A DNA stretch of 64,000 nucleotides, taken from contig CAJUFA010000014.1 in the NCBI GenBank assembly GCA_910585725.1, positions 24,709-88,708 on the forward strand. The letters are read 5' to 3'. The notes beneath the pieces were generated by a model that was given only the letters and a program-made list of their open reading frames with translations, was not told the DNA's origin and searched no databases. This document shows positions 17,448 to 26,759 of this stretch, in pieces (within the stretch, counting starts at the first letter, position 1; every line of letters begins with the position of its first letter). Both the position numbers and the translations under genes were made by a program. This DNA comes from an uncultured Dorea sp. GTDB taxonomy: Bacteria; Bacillota; Clostridia; Lachnospirales; Lachnospiraceae.

Positions 17448-17588
17448 AGGAATGACCAATTTTGCCCAGATCTAGACGGTTGGTTGTTTTTTTGATCAGA
17501 TGTGATATAATACCATTATGACACTGGCATACTATTTTATGATTGAAGAAAGGGTATGTTGAAAAAAGAAAGCGAAGGAGGCCCTGGT

Positions 17589-18422
17589 ATGAAGATAGAT
17601 ATGCATTGCCATGTAAAAGAGGGCTCTATTGACAGTAAAGTAAGTTTGGATGAATACATTACAAAACTGAAAGAGCATGGATTTGAAGGAATGTTGATTA
17701 CGGATCATGATACTTATAAGGGATACCGTCATTGGAAGTATCATATGAAAGGAAAGGTGCATGAAGATTTTGTAGTGTTAAAAGGAATTGAATATGATAC
17801 CCGGGATGCGGGACATATTATCTGTATTATGCCTGAAGGCGTTAAGATGCGCCTGTTAGAGATGCGCGGTATGTCGGTCAGCGTACTAATTGATTTCGTA
17901 CACCGGCATGGGGGAATACTCGGGCCGGCGCATCCTTGCGGGGAGAAGTATCTGAGCTTTACGAACACGAAGAGATTCTACAAATCGCCGGAGATTATTA
18001 AGAGATTCGATTTTTTTGAAGTGTTTAACGCCTGTGAGCCGGAGGAATCGAATAGGGGAGCGATGAAGCTTGCCATGAAGTATAAGAAACCTGGAATCGG
18101 CGGAAGCGACGCGCATAGGCTTGACTGTGTATCGATGGCATATACAGAACTTCCGGAACGGGTGACCTGTGAGACAGAGTTGATATCATTGATCCGCAGT
18201 AAAGCGCCGATCGGAGTCGGCGGTACGATCTACGGCAAGACGACGAAGGATAAGATAGGAAAGGCGAATAAGCTGTTGGTATATTCTTTCTGGTTTTATA
18301 ATAAAGGCGGCGAGCTGTTAAAGAGACGTAAGAGAAAAGAGAAGGGGCAGATTGAGAATCCGATTGATCCGATTGATCCGATTGAGATACCTTACCTGAA
18401 ACTTCGGGGGCAAAAGATGTAG
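17589..18422 (+). CDS. PHP domain metal-dependent phosphoesterase
   Basis: The 277-residue protein shows PHP-domain motifs in order: I-D-M-H-C-H at the N-terminus, ITDHDT near 37-42, a Glu in GIEYD near 74, GPAHPCG near 114 and GGSDAHRLD near 170. These supply the metal-binding His, Asp and Glu residues of PHP phosphoesterases; the substrate is not evident. The start is the ATG at 17589, placed by a strong aaggagg at 17575-17581. Near the C-terminus, nine-base DNA repeats at 18362-18379 encode PIDPIDPIE. Confidence 0.82.
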   Translation: MKIDMHCHVKEGSIDSKVSLDEYITKLKEHGFEGMLITDHDTYKGYRHWKYHMKGKVHEDFVVLKGIEYDTRDAGHIICIMPEGVKMRLLEMRGMSVSVLIDFVHRHGGILGPAHPCGEKYLSFTNTKRFYKSPEIIKRFDFFEVFNACEPEESNRGAMKLAMKYKKPGIGGSDAHRLDCVSMAYTELPERVTCETELISLIRSKAPIGVGGTIYGKTTKDKIGKANKLLVYSFWFYNKGGELLKRRKRKEKGQIENPIDPIDPIEIPYLKLRGQKM

Positions 18423-18425
18423 TTG

Positions 18426-18475
18426 AAAAAAACAGGAATGTTGGAAAATCATTTTTCGGCAATCCTGTTTTTTAT
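18426..18475. terminator. Bidirectional intrinsic terminator between PHP gene and feoB
   Basis: Long stem from aaaaaacaggaatgttg pairing with cggcaatcctgtttttt (one mismatch and wobbles), giving A and T tracts on both sides. It serves the plus-strand PHP gene and can also stop feoB transcripts. A second GC-rich hairpin with ccgcggg / cccgcgg ends lies at 18479-18525, closer to feoB. Confidence 0.8.
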
Positions 18476-18544
18476 TTCCGCGGGCAACAGGCCGAACGGG
18501 CATGCCTGTTCGGAGGTTCCCGCGGACAGTATGTCGGATTGACT

Positions 18545-20590
18545 CTATAAAAAGAGCAGTCCTATATGATATATGATTACGCTCATTCCCCACGCAGTCA
18601 GTATTTGAAAGGTAAGAATGCTAAAGGTAGCTTTAAGGCTGCCAAGTTCCCGATGAATGGTCGCTATGGTCGCAGTACAAGGAACATATAACAGGCAGAA
18701 AACCATTAGCGAATATGCGTTGGCGGCGCCGAAGCCAAGGCTCCCCAGAGTGGCGACCATGGCGTTCATGCCATTGGCGGTTGTAATATTCTGAATACCG
18801 AACAATACACTGCAGCTGGATACGACGACTTCTTTTGCTGCAATTCCGGCGATCAGCGCTACGATAATCTGCCAATATCCCAATCCGGCAGGTTTAAATA
18901 GAGGAACGATAGCTTTTCCCGCCAGGGAACCGAAGCTTTGTGTAATATCCGTGACATAACCATGGGGTCCGAAGTTCAGAAGCCCCCACATGATGACGGA
19001 GGCGATGAAGATAACGGTGCCGGCTTTTGTCAGGTAATCCTTGATCTTTTCCCATACATAGATGAAGATGGTTCGGGCATTGGGAGACTTGTATTCCGGC
19101 AGCTCGATCAACAGTGCGTGATCAGCCTTGCTCCCGTCGATTTTAGATAGAAGGAAAGCGGTGGTTATGGCGACTGCAATACCCAGTAAGTACATGGAGT
19201 AACAGACGATCATGGCATATTTTCCAAAAAACATAGAGGAAAAAAGTACGTAGATCGGAAGCCTGGCGCTGCAAGACATAAAAGGGGTAATCAGTATCGT
19301 CTTGAATCGATCGTGTTTGTGTTCTAAAGCTCTGGAGGCCATAATTGCCGGAACGGAACAGCCGAAACCAAGGAGAAGAGGGAGGAACGCCCGACCTGAC
19401 AGTCCAAGCCGGCTCATGATATCGTCCATTACAAAAGCAACTCGCGCCATATATCCACTGTCTTCCAGCAGCGCAAGAGCAAGAAACAGGATAAATATAT
19501 TCGGCAGGAACGTAAGGATTCCTCCGACGCCGGAGATGATTCCGTCGATAATCAAAGAGCGGAGCATAGGACTTACATTCAGAGCGGTAAGCCCGTTACC
19601 TGTAAAGAATGAGAATTCCTCCAATATGATCTCAAAATAACCTTTTAGCCAGTCGCCGATTGTAAAAGTCAGAAAGAAGACCAACGCCATAATTCCGAAG
19701 AAGATTGGCAGGCCAAACCAACGATGAGTTAGATAATAATCGATTCTGTCGGTTGTCTCCTCCTTTTTGGCTTTATTAACCAGGGTTTCTTCGATCACTT
19801 CTTCAATAAAATCATATTTCTGGTTTATGATATCCTTTTCATAACTGCGGTTGATGATAGAGTCAATATCAAGAGGATATTGGTTTGCGACAGTTTTGTC
19901 CATCTCCAGATGTTTGACGGCGTGCCATCGATAGTTGGAAAGATCGGGATATCTTTCTTTTAATCGAAGTATGATTGTGTCAATCTTGTCTTCAATCTCA
20001 TCTTCGTAAACCATGGCGTATTCATCATGGTGGTTATGTACGTGAGAAGAAGATTTGCCGGTGTGGTGGTGGATGAAAGGACCTTGTTTGGTATATTGGC
20101 TATGGTGGGCCACAGCATGCATCAGAATGGAGAGTCCGGATCGTTTTCTTGCCGATACCGGTATGGCGGGGATGCCAAGCATCTCCGGAAGCCGGTGAAG
20201 ATCAATCTCCATTCCGCGTTCTTCTACGATATCCATCATATTCAACGCAAGCACCACAGGCTTATTCAGTTCAATGAGCTGCAATGTCAGGTAGAGGTTG
20301 CGTTCCAGGCAGGAAGCATCGACGACATTGACGATTACGTCTACTTCGTTGCTCATGATACATTCACGGGCCACAGTCTCCTCCATTGTATAGGAGGTTA
20401 AACTGTAAGTGCCGGGGAGATCAATCAGCTTAAATTCCTGTCCTTCATAGACTGTCTTCCCTTCCTTTTTCTCTACAGTTACACCCGGCCAGTTGGCAAC
20501 CTTTAGATTGGCGCCGGTAAATGCATTGAAGAGAGTCGTTTTTCCGCAATTCGGGTTCCCGATAAATCCGACGTTGATTGTATCACTCAT
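18545..20590 (-). CDS. feoB: Ferrous iron transporter FeoB
   Basis: At 681 residues this is a full FeoB. The N-terminal G-protein domain has GNPNCGKTT (10-18), a switch region with NWPGVTVE, DLPGTYSL (about 57-64) and NMMD (about 117). Helical spacer and membrane domains follow, with Gate motifs such as GCSVPAIMASR. FeoB imports Fe2+ across the cytoplasmic membrane. A His-rich insertion (IHHHTGKSSSHVHNHHDEY, about 172-190) sits after the G domain and may bind metal. The start overlaps feoA by four bases (ATGA), so the two are translationally coupled. Confidence 0.97.
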   Translation of the reverse strand: MSDTINVGFIGNPNCGKTTLFNAFTGANLKVANWPGVTVEKKEGKTVYEGQEFKLIDLPGTYSLTSYTMEETVARECIMSNEVDVIVNVVDASCLERNLYLTLQLIELNKPVVLALNMMDIVEERGMEIDLHRLPEMLGIPAIPVSARKRSGLSILMHAVAHHSQYTKQGPFIHHHTGKSSSHVHNHHDEYAMVYEDEIEDKIDTIILRLKERYPDLSNYRWHAVKHLEMDKTVANQYPLDIDSIINRSYEKDIINQKYDFIEEVIEETLVNKAKKEETTDRIDYYLTHRWFGLPIFFGIMALVFFLTFTIGDWLKGYFEIILEEFSFFTGNGLTALNVSPMLRSLIIDGIISGVGGILTFLPNIFILFLALALLEDSGYMARVAFVMDDIMSRLGLSGRAFLPLLLGFGCSVPAIMASRALEHKHDRFKTILITPFMSCSARLPIYVLFSSMFFGKYAMIVCYSMYLLGIAVAITTAFLLSKIDGSKADHALLIELPEYKSPNARTIFIYVWEKIKDYLTKAGTVIFIASVIMWGLLNFGPHGYVTDITQSFGSLAGKAIVPLFKPAGLGYWQIIVALIAGIAAKEVVVSSCSVLFGIQNITTANGMNAMVATLGSLGFGAANAYSLMVFCLLYVPCTATIATIHRELGSLKATFSILTFQILTAWGMSVIIYHIGLLFL

Positions 20591-20817
20591 GATGCCTGTA
20601 CCTCCGTAATCTCAATATGGTCTGCGATCCGCTTTCCAAGAGCAAAGCGCGTGCCCCGGAATCTGGCGGTAAGAGACCCTTTCTTATCATTATTAAGTAC
20701 TGTAATCAGAGAACCCTCTGTAAGACCCAGCGCCTGCAGCCGTCGTTCCAACTGTAATTCAATATCTATGGACTCGACACGGTAGGTCATGTGATTCTGG
20801 CCCTGTTTTAGCGTCAT
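20587..20817 (-). CDS. feoA: FeoA, SH3-like partner of FeoB
   Basis: A 76-residue beta-rich protein of the FeoA family, with the pattern LQALGLTEGSLITVLNN in its centre and G-T-R-F-A-L-G later on. FeoA is a small cytoplasmic SH3-like protein needed for full FeoB iron uptake. It is first in the feoAB operon, and a Fur-like palindrome lies about 25-40 bases upstream of its start. Confidence 0.93.
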   Translation of the reverse strand: MTLKQGQNHMTYRVESIDIELQLERRLQALGLTEGSLITVLNNDKKGSLTARFRGTRFALGKRIADHIEITEVQAS

Positions 20818-20842
20818 ATAGAATTCACCTCGTAAATGTTAT

Positions 20843-20857
20843 TGATAATTATTATCT
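20843..20857. promoter_or_regulatory. Fur-box-like operator upstream of feoAB
   Basis: TGATAAT-T-ATTATCT, a 7-1-7 inverted repeat matching the Firmicute Fur box (TGATAAT-N-ATTATCA) except in its last base. It lies in the feoA promoter region, and feoAB is a standard iron-repressed operon, so Fur or a Fur-like regulator is the expected binder. Confidence 0.7.
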
Positions 20858-20976
20858 ATTACACGTTTATCATAACACTATTTGACGGGAAAGGCAATGT
20901 GAAGTATACTGTTATTTACAAGTTTATGGGGAGAAATATCTTTGAAAGAAACGCCCCGGTTTACAGGAGGATAAAG

Positions 20977-21837
20977 ATGCAGTTATACTACTTTATATTA
21001 TATTTTTACATATATGGATTTCTGGGATGGTGTACGGAGGTATGTTATGCGACCCTGCGGGAAAAGAAGTTTGTAAACAGAGGCTTTTTAAATGGTCCGA
21101 TTTGTCCCGTCTATGGAATAGGGGTCGGCGTCGTCGTGTTCTTGCTGGCGTCCCGGGATTGGAGTCTCGTGTCGTTATACGTGGTGTCTACAGGGTTGGT
21201 TACGGCAATTGAAGGTATTACAGGGTATCTTATGGATAAGATATTTCATCATAAGTGGTGGGATTATTCCAATCAGCCTTTGAATATCGGAGGATATGTG
21301 TGTCTTTTGTTCTCGCTTGCATGGGGAATTGCGTGCGTACTCATCGTGCGGGTGATTCATCCGGTCATTTACAGAGGACTTACGTGGGCGCCGGTCACGC
21401 TGGGAATCGTGATTCTGGTAATTTTCAGCGCGGCATTGTTTGCAGACGTGTGTACGACGACGGCAGGAATTATGAAACTGAATAAGAAACTAGAGACGAT
21501 GGAAAAGATTGCAGTAGAACTAAGGGAAATTTCAAATCTGTTGGGCGAGAATCTTCATGAGAATGTCATGGGAACGCTGGAACGTTCGGAAGAAGCAAGA
21601 ATTCATTTAGATATGGCGGCGTCGGAACTGCGGGAGAAATGGGGAACCATTTCGGATGAGAAGAAGGAATGGGCGGAATTGAAGGATAAATATGCGGGAT
21701 TGAAAAATAAATATGATGAATTGTCGGAACGCAGCAGTCTGATAACCCGAAGACTTATCGGGGCATTTCCCCGGATGGAATCCCGGTTTTATAAGGATCA
21801 CCTGACGGAATTGAAGAAATATATATGGAAAAAGTAA
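20977..21837 (+). CDS. CmpB-type putative ABC transporter permease (DUF1113-like)
   Basis: The 286-residue protein starts at an ATG fixed by caggagg at 20964-20970. Residues 1-165 carry about five membrane helices, including YIYGFLGWCTEVCYATLRE and the motif GPICPVYGIGV, both typical of the ABC_trans_CmpB family common in Clostridia. Residues 170-286 are soluble, Lys/Glu-rich and coiled-coil prone. Despite the family name, transport has not been shown and no ATPase gene is adjacent. Confidence 0.8.
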   Translation: MQLYYFILYFYIYGFLGWCTEVCYATLREKKFVNRGFLNGPICPVYGIGVGVVVFLLASRDWSLVSLYVVSTGLVTAIEGITGYLMDKIFHHKWWDYSNQPLNIGGYVCLLFSLAWGIACVLIVRVIHPVIYRGLTWAPVTLGIVILVIFSAALFADVCTTTAGIMKLNKKLETMEKIAVELREISNLLGENLHENVMGTLERSEEARIHLDMAASELREKWGTISDEKKEWAELKDKYAGLKNKYDELSERSSLITRRLIGAFPRMESRFYKDHLTELKKYIWKK

Positions 21838-21939
21838 CATAAAAGTTGCATCCGTGGGTTTATCTGTGGTAGAATACGACTTAACATTATGTCTTTACAT
21901 ATGCAGATATATGAAGTAGAAGAACAGGAGGGTATTGCG

Positions 21940-23214
21940 ATGGGAATGACAATGACGCAGAAAATCTTGGCGGCTCATGCGGGTCTGGATTCTGTGACGG
22001 CGGGACAGTTGATAGAGGCGAAACTGGATGTGGTTATGGCAAATGATATCACGGGACCTATGGCGCTGCCGATATTCAGGGAGATGGCCGAAAAGGTATA
22101 TGATAAAGATAAGGTGGTTCTGGTTCCTGATCATTTTACTCCGAACAAAGACATCAAATCAGCGGAGAATTCTAAGTCGATCAGAGAGTTTGCGAGGGAG
22201 CAGGGGCTTACCTGGTATTTTGAACAGGGAAAATCAGGTGTGGAGCATGCGATTCTTCCGGAAGCCGGCGTTGTAGTAGGAGGCGAATGTATTATCGGAG
22301 CAGATTCCCATACCTGTACATACGGAGCTTTGGGAGCGTTCTCTACCGGCGTGGGTACGACGGATATCGCTACAGGGATGGCAACCGGGGAACTCTGGTT
22401 CAAAGTTCCAAGCGCGATAAAGTTTGTGCTGACAGGGCAGCCGGGCGCATACGTCAGCGGTAAAGATATTATCATCCATATCATCGGTAAGATCGGCGTG
22501 GACGGGGCTTTATATAAATCCATGGAATTCACGGGCGACGGAATTGCTCATCTTTCGATGGACGACAGATTTACCATGGCGAATATGGCGATCGAAGCGG
22601 GAGCTAAGAACGGAATCTTCCCGGTTGATGAGAAGGCAGAAAGTTATATGAAAGAGCATTCAAAGAAAGAATATAAGATCTATGAAGCCGATGCAGACGC
22701 CGAGTATGACGAGGTGGTCGAGATTGATCTTGCACAGGTACGCCCGACGGTTGCATTCCCGCATCTTCCGGGTAACGCGAAGACCATCGATGAGATCGAG
22801 GCGATGGAGCCGATTGTGATCAACCAGGTGGTGATCGGGTCCTGTACCAACGGACGTATGGAAGATATGCGGAAGGCGGCGGCGATACTTAAAGGCAGGA
22901 CGGTTCATCAGGACGTTCGTGTGATGGTAATTCCCGCGACGCAGAAGATCTATAAACAGTGTATAAAAGAAGGGCTTCTGGACATCTTTGTAGACGCGGG
23001 ATGCGCGGTAAATACGCCGAGTTGCGGTCCGTGTATGGGAGGTCATATGGGAGTAATGGCGGCCGGCGAGAAGTGTGTATCCACGACGAACCGCAATTTT
23101 GTAGGCCGCATGGGACATGTGGATTCCCTGATCTATCTTGCTTCGCCGGAGGTGGCGGCGGCAAGCGCTATTGCAGGTTGTATTGCGAATCCAGAGAAAG
23201 TAGGTGACAGATAA
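21940..23214 (+). CDS. leuC: 3-isopropylmalate dehydratase large subunit (LeuC family)
   Basis: The 424-residue aconitase-family protein has three Fe-S cysteines in place: one in VIGSCTNGRMEDM (about 303) and two in NTPSCGPCMGGHMG (about 363 and 366). It isomerises 2-isopropylmalate to 3-isopropylmalate in leucine synthesis with LeuD. Its length and motifs match the shorter bacterial/archaeal LeuC type, which includes enzymes for related substrates such as homoaconitate or 2,3-dimethylmalate. With no leuA or leuB nearby, the exact substrate is open. The ATG at 21940 follows caggaggg. Confidence 0.88.
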   Translation: MGMTMTQKILAAHAGLDSVTAGQLIEAKLDVVMANDITGPMALPIFREMAEKVYDKDKVVLVPDHFTPNKDIKSAENSKSIREFAREQGLTWYFEQGKSGVEHAILPEAGVVVGGECIIGADSHTCTYGALGAFSTGVGTTDIATGMATGELWFKVPSAIKFVLTGQPGAYVSGKDIIIHIIGKIGVDGALYKSMEFTGDGIAHLSMDDRFTMANMAIEAGAKNGIFPVDEKAESYMKEHSKKEYKIYEADADAEYDEVVEIDLAQVRPTVAFPHLPGNAKTIDEIEAMEPIVINQVVIGSCTNGRMEDMRKAAAILKGRTVHQDVRVMVIPATQKIYKQCIKEGLLDIFVDAGCAVNTPSCGPCMGGHMGVMAAGEKCVSTTNRNFVGRMGHVDSLIYLASPEVAAASAIAGCIANPEKVGDR

Positions 23215-23708
23215 TGCGGGCGACAGGACATGTATTCAAATATGGTGATAATGTAGATACGGATGTAATTATTCCGGCAAGGTATCTGAATTCTTTTGAC
23301 GCGCAGGAGCTGGCGAGTCACGCGATGGCAGATATTGATCCGGAGTTTGTGAATAAGGTAAAACAGGGAGATCTTATCGTTGCAAATAAGAACTTTGGCT
23401 GCGGTTCTTCCAGGGAACATGCTCCATTGTGTCTTAAGACTGCGGGAGTAAGCTGTGTTATCGCGGAGACTTTTGCCCGTATATTCTATCGAAACGCGAT
23501 AAATATCGGACTTCCGATTATTGAATGCCCGGAGGCGGCGAAAGGGATTGAAGCAGGCGATGAAGTAGAGGTAGATTTTGACAGCGGAAAAATCTACAAT
23601 CGTACCAGAGGCACCGAATTCCAGGGACAGCCCTTCCCGGAGTTCATGCAGAAATTGATTGCCGCGGGAGGATTGGTAAAGTATACAAATAGTAAGAGAC
23701 AGGCGTAA
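23214..23708 (+). CDS. leuD: 3-isopropylmalate dehydratase small subunit
   Basis: A 164-residue protein with the swivel-domain motifs of LeuD: GDNVDTDVIIPARYLN near the start and NKNFGCGSSREHAP near 62, which forms the substrate-binding loop. It partners LeuC. The start overlaps the leuC stop by one base (TAATG), giving coupled translation. Short LeuD of this size pairs with the LeuC subtype seen here. Confidence 0.9.
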   Translation: MRATGHVFKYGDNVDTDVIIPARYLNSFDAQELASHAMADIDPEFVNKVKQGDLIVANKNFGCGSSREHAPLCLKTAGVSCVIAETFARIFYRNAINIGLPIIECPEAAKGIEAGDEVEVDFDSGKIYNRTRGTEFQGQPFPEFMQKLIAAGGLVKYTNSKRQA

Positions 23709-23723
23709 AAAGAAGGGTGGAAA

Positions 23724-25214
23724 ATGAGTCTTTATTATAAAAGTACTAGGAATTCGGAATTAAGAGTAACTGCGTCGGAGGCAATCCTTAAGGGACTGGC
23801 TCCGGACGGAGGGCTGTTCGTCCCTGAGAAGCTTCCGATCTTAGACGTGCCGATGCGGGAGCTTGGGAAGATGACATATCAGGAGACGGCATATGCGGTG
23901 ATGAAACTGTTCCTGACGGATTTTACAGAAGATGAATTAAAAGACTGTATTACTAAGGCATATGACGATAAGTTCGATACGGAAGAGATCGCGCCGCTGG
24001 CAAAGGTGGACGGCGTCTATTATCTGGAATTGTTCCATGGAGCTACGATTGCGTTCAAGGATATGGCATTGTCGATTCTGCCTCATCTTATGACTGCATC
24101 TGCAAAAAAGAATCGGATTGAGAATAAGATCGTAATATTGACTGCGACGTCGGGGGATACCGGGAAAGCGGCTCTGGCAGGGTTTGCGGATGTGGAAGGC
24201 ACCCGGATTATCGTGTTCTATCCGAAGAACGGCGTCAGTAAAGTGCAGGAACTGCAGATGGTAACGCAGAAGGGAGATAACGTGGATGTGGTTGCGATCC
24301 ACGGAAACTTTGACGACGCGCAGAGCGGCGTGAAAGCGATATTTGAAGACAAGGAGTTTGCGGCGGAACTTGCAGAGCAGGGATATCAGTTTTCTTCTGC
24401 GAATTCTATCAATATCGGGCGTCTGGTGCCCCAGGTTGTGTATTATGTCTATGCGTATGCAAAGCTTCTGGAGAATGAAGAGATCGGGGAGGGAGAGGAG
24501 ATTAATGTAGTAGTTCCCACCGGGAATTTCGGGAATATTCTGGCCGCTTATTACGCGAAGCAGATGGGAGTCCCAATCGCGAAGCTTATCTGTGCTTCCA
24601 ATGAGAATAAAGTATTGTTTGATTTCTTCCGGACGGGGATCTATGATAAGAACCGTGAATTTGTACTGACTTCTTCTCCATCTATGGATATCCTGATCTC
24701 CAGCAATCTGGAGCGGCTGATCTATCTGATCGCCGGAGAGGATTCTGCGAAGACGAGGGAATTAATGGAAGGACTCGGCGGCAGCGGCCGTTATACGATT
24801 ACAGAGGAGATGAAGGCGAAGCTTGATGATTTTGCGGCGGGATATTCTTCTGAAGAGGAGACGGCAGAGCAGATCAAAGCGGTCTATGAGAAGACAGGAT
24901 ATGTGACGGATACCCATACGGCGGTTGCGTCCCATGTCTGCGGGCAATATCAGAGGGGAACAGACGACAAGAAGAAATATGTAGTCGCGTCAACGGCAAG
25001 TCCATATAAGTTTGCGAAAAGTGTGATGACGGCAATTGATGGAAAATATGCTGCGTCGGATGAGCTTGTATTGATTGAAGAGCTGCAAAAAATATCGGGA
25101 ACAGTTATGCCCCGGGCAATTGAAGAGATATTGAATGCAGAGATATTACACACTTTGGAATGTGATGCAGATAAAATGAAAGAGATTGTAAAAGGTTTAT
25201 GTATTTCTTGTTGA
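23724..25214 (+). CDS. thrC: Threonine synthase
   Basis: The 496-residue product is a PLP-dependent threonine synthase of the longer bacterial type, which converts O-phosphohomoserine to threonine. It has the N-terminal YYKSTRNSELRVTASEAILKG pattern in part, the PLP lysine in HGATIAFKDMALS (Lys about 113) and the phosphate-binding ILTATSGDTGKAAL. It lies 16 bases after leuD in the same direction with its own good site, so leuCD-thrC probably forms one amino acid operon. Confidence 0.95.
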   Translation: MSLYYKSTRNSELRVTASEAILKGLAPDGGLFVPEKLPILDVPMRELGKMTYQETAYAVMKLFLTDFTEDELKDCITKAYDDKFDTEEIAPLAKVDGVYYLELFHGATIAFKDMALSILPHLMTASAKKNRIENKIVILTATSGDTGKAALAGFADVEGTRIIVFYPKNGVSKVQELQMVTQKGDNVDVVAIHGNFDDAQSGVKAIFEDKEFAAELAEQGYQFSSANSINIGRLVPQVVYYVYAYAKLLENEEIGEGEEINVVVPTGNFGNILAAYYAKQMGVPIAKLICASNENKVLFDFFRTGIYDKNREFVLTSSPSMDILISSNLERLIYLIAGEDSAKTRELMEGLGGSGRYTITEEMKAKLDDFAAGYSSEEETAEQIKAVYEKTGYVTDTHTAVASHVCGQYQRGTDDKKKYVVASTASPYKFAKSVMTAIDGKYAASDELVLIEELQKISGTVMPRAIEEILNAEILHTLECDADKMKEIVKGLCISC

Positions 25215-25239
25215 AAAACGTGAAATAATAGAGTATAAT
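25211..25239 (+). promoter_or_regulatory. Promoter of 6S RNA
   Basis: TTGAAA (25211-25216), 17-base spacer, TATAAT (25234-25239), overlapping the thrC stop. Its predicted start, about 25246, fits the 5' end of the 6S RNA. Confidence 0.7.
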
Positions 25240-25245
25240 ATGTGG

Positions 25246-25425
25246 TAGAAAACCTGGGATGTACGATACTCTTGTAATTTTGAACCTACAAAACTTTAAA
25301 CGGGACTCTTATATCTCCGTAATATGCCAGGCCTCCGAGTTTAGCAGTGGAAGGCAGAAAAGCGGATGCGGACACCCACCTAGCAATAGCTAGGAGTCAA
25401 AATACAGGAACCGGCATTTTGGGGG
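25246..25425 (+). ncRNA. ssrS: 6S RNA (SsrS)
   Basis: This non-coding stretch of about 180 bases resembles clostridial 6S RNA as I know it. An outer rod pairs cttgtaattttga (near 25272) with tcaaaatacagg (near 25397), with one bulge. A large central bubble follows, with segments such as gaacctacaaaac and a GC-rich right arm ending in cacctagcaatagctaggag. 6S RNA mimics an open promoter and binds sigma-A RNA polymerase in stationary phase. It has its own promoter and a downstream terminator. The ends are approximate. Confidence 0.75.
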
Positions 25426-25438
25426 AGCAATAAATTAT

Positions 25439-25467
25439 AAAGACAGCCTTTAGAGGCTGTCTTTTTG
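25439..25467 (+). terminator. Intrinsic terminator after 6S RNA
   Basis: Perfect 11-bp stem aaagacagcct / aggctgtcttt with a short ttag loop and a T tract. It may also act for the converging minus-strand methylase gene. Confidence 0.88.
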
Positions 25468-25479
25468 TTGCCATACATC

Positions 25480-26073
25480 TTATTTCTTAAATATGAACAC
25501 CGGCATGGGCGGGCAATTCTGTCTGTTATAATATTCATTTACGATTACCGTATATTTTCGGGCAGGAAGCTCTTTCAGGAATCCGAGGATGGACTCCTTC
25601 TCCTCGAATCCGGTATCTCCGCCGCTGTAGATGCACAGGCTTATTAATCCGCCGTGTTTTAGGATATCAAGGCTTTGACGGATTGCCTCTACGCTGGATG
25701 CCGGAGAAGTGGCGATTCTGTGATCTCCGCCGGGCAGGTATCCGAAATTAAAGCAGATCACGTCCGCCAATTCTTTTTCGGCATATAGGTTCATATGCTC
25801 ATGTCCGTCAAGAATTAGTTTTGCCCGGCTCCGAACACCATGTTCCGTCAGCAGTCTATCTGTAAGGAGAAGAGCTTTCTCCTGGATATCGAATGCGAGG
25901 ACCCGTCCTGATTCGCCGGCAAGACGGCATAACATCAGGGTGTCGTATCCGTTTCCCATCGTCGCGTCAATATAGAACCCGCCTTTGGGCGCATGTGAAT
26001 TTATGATCTCGCGGCACCAGTATGTGACCTGTGACTGCCGCATTGTACTGATTATCGTCTCTCTTCTTTCCAT
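25480..26073 (-). CDS. mnmM: MnmM/YtqB-like tRNA methyltransferase
   Basis: A 197-residue class I SAM-dependent methyltransferase of the YtqB (PF06962) family. SAM-binding motif I is YIDATMGNGYDTLML. The family signature NFGYLPGGDHRIATSP and an NEYYNRQNCPP-like C-terminus are present. YtqB of Bacillus was shown to be MnmM, which methylates nm5s2U at tRNA position 34. The start at 26073 overlaps the upstream gene by 22 bases; an ATG at 26043 is a possible alternative. Confidence 0.82.
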   Translation of the reverse strand: MERRETIISTMRQSQVTYWCREIINSHAPKGGFYIDATMGNGYDTLMLCRLAGESGRVLAFDIQEKALLLTDRLLTEHGVRSRAKLILDGHEHMNLYAEKELADVICFNFGYLPGGDHRIATSPASSVEAIRQSLDILKHGGLISLCIYSGGDTGFEEKESILGFLKELPARKYTVIVNEYYNRQNCPPMPVFIFKK

Positions 26074-26672
26074 TCCAGAAATTCCCCGGTATTTGCATCC
26101 ATCTCGAATTCGTACTCTTTCTGGTCGTAGATGATATCACCTTCGTATTTGTAATATGCATCGTCATAATCCAATTCAATCTTAAGGTCCTGCTGAGTGG
26201 CTCCGGGAACCCGTTCGAGAGCGAGGGCCGAGGCTTCTTCTATAGAAAGTTGTACGTCGGCCTGATTTTGCCGTCCGTTTTGAGTTTGTTGTCCGTCTTG
26301 GTTCTGTTGTCCGTCTGTTTTTTGCCCTCCGTCTACGTCCTGCCGGTCGTCCTGAGCCTGCTGTCCGGTCTGGCTCTGCTGATTCGGGACAGGTGATTCT
26401 TCGTAATCAACGCTGAGGATTTCCCCGTTGGAGGCAAGGATCTCGTACTCATATTCTGTATTCTCATTTGTAAATACTACTTCGTAGATGTTTTGTCCGT
26501 CGTCACGGTCTTTTGAAACACGGAGACGCGTAACGTCTGCATCTGTCAGATTTGCGTCCGTCAGGGCAATCTCAGCAGCCTTATCCTTTCCGATATCGGA
26601 CGCTTGCCCGCATCCGGTCAGGAGTCCGGCAATCATTATGGATGTAAGTGCGATATTGATATTTCTTTTCAT
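26052..26672 (-). CDS. Lipoprotein with two PepSY domains
   Basis: The 206-residue protein has a signal peptide ending in a lipobox (GLLTGC, Cys near 21), so it should be lipid-anchored outside the cell. It has two PepSY-type domains of about 65 residues, one after the anchor and one at the C-terminus, joined by a Gln/Asp/Gly-rich linker. PepSY domains are extracytoplasmic and thought to inhibit or regulate peptidases. The ATG at 26672 is preferred over an upstream start because it begins the signal peptide and has gaggaacc upstream. Confidence 0.82.
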   Translation of the reverse strand: MKRNINIALTSIMIAGLLTGCGQASDIGKDKAAEIALTDANLTDADVTRLRVSKDRDDGQNIYEVVFTNENTEYEYEILASNGEILSVDYEESPVPNQQSQTGQQAQDDRQDVDGGQKTDGQQNQDGQQTQNGRQNQADVQLSIEEASALALERVPGATQQDLKIELDYDDAYYKYEGDIIYDQKEYEFEMDANTGEFLEWKEERR

Positions 26673-26759
26673 TATTGGTTCCTCTCTTTCGGATTTATTA
26701 AAATTATATTTGGTATCGGCTTTGCAGTACAATCTGCTTAGAAATCAGGAGGCAAGGTC

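Noticed and set aside
18362..18387. Nine-base repeats in the PHP gene as a regulatory site
   Set aside because: They are in frame and encode PIDPIDPIE at the protein's C-terminus, so a small coding repeat explains them.
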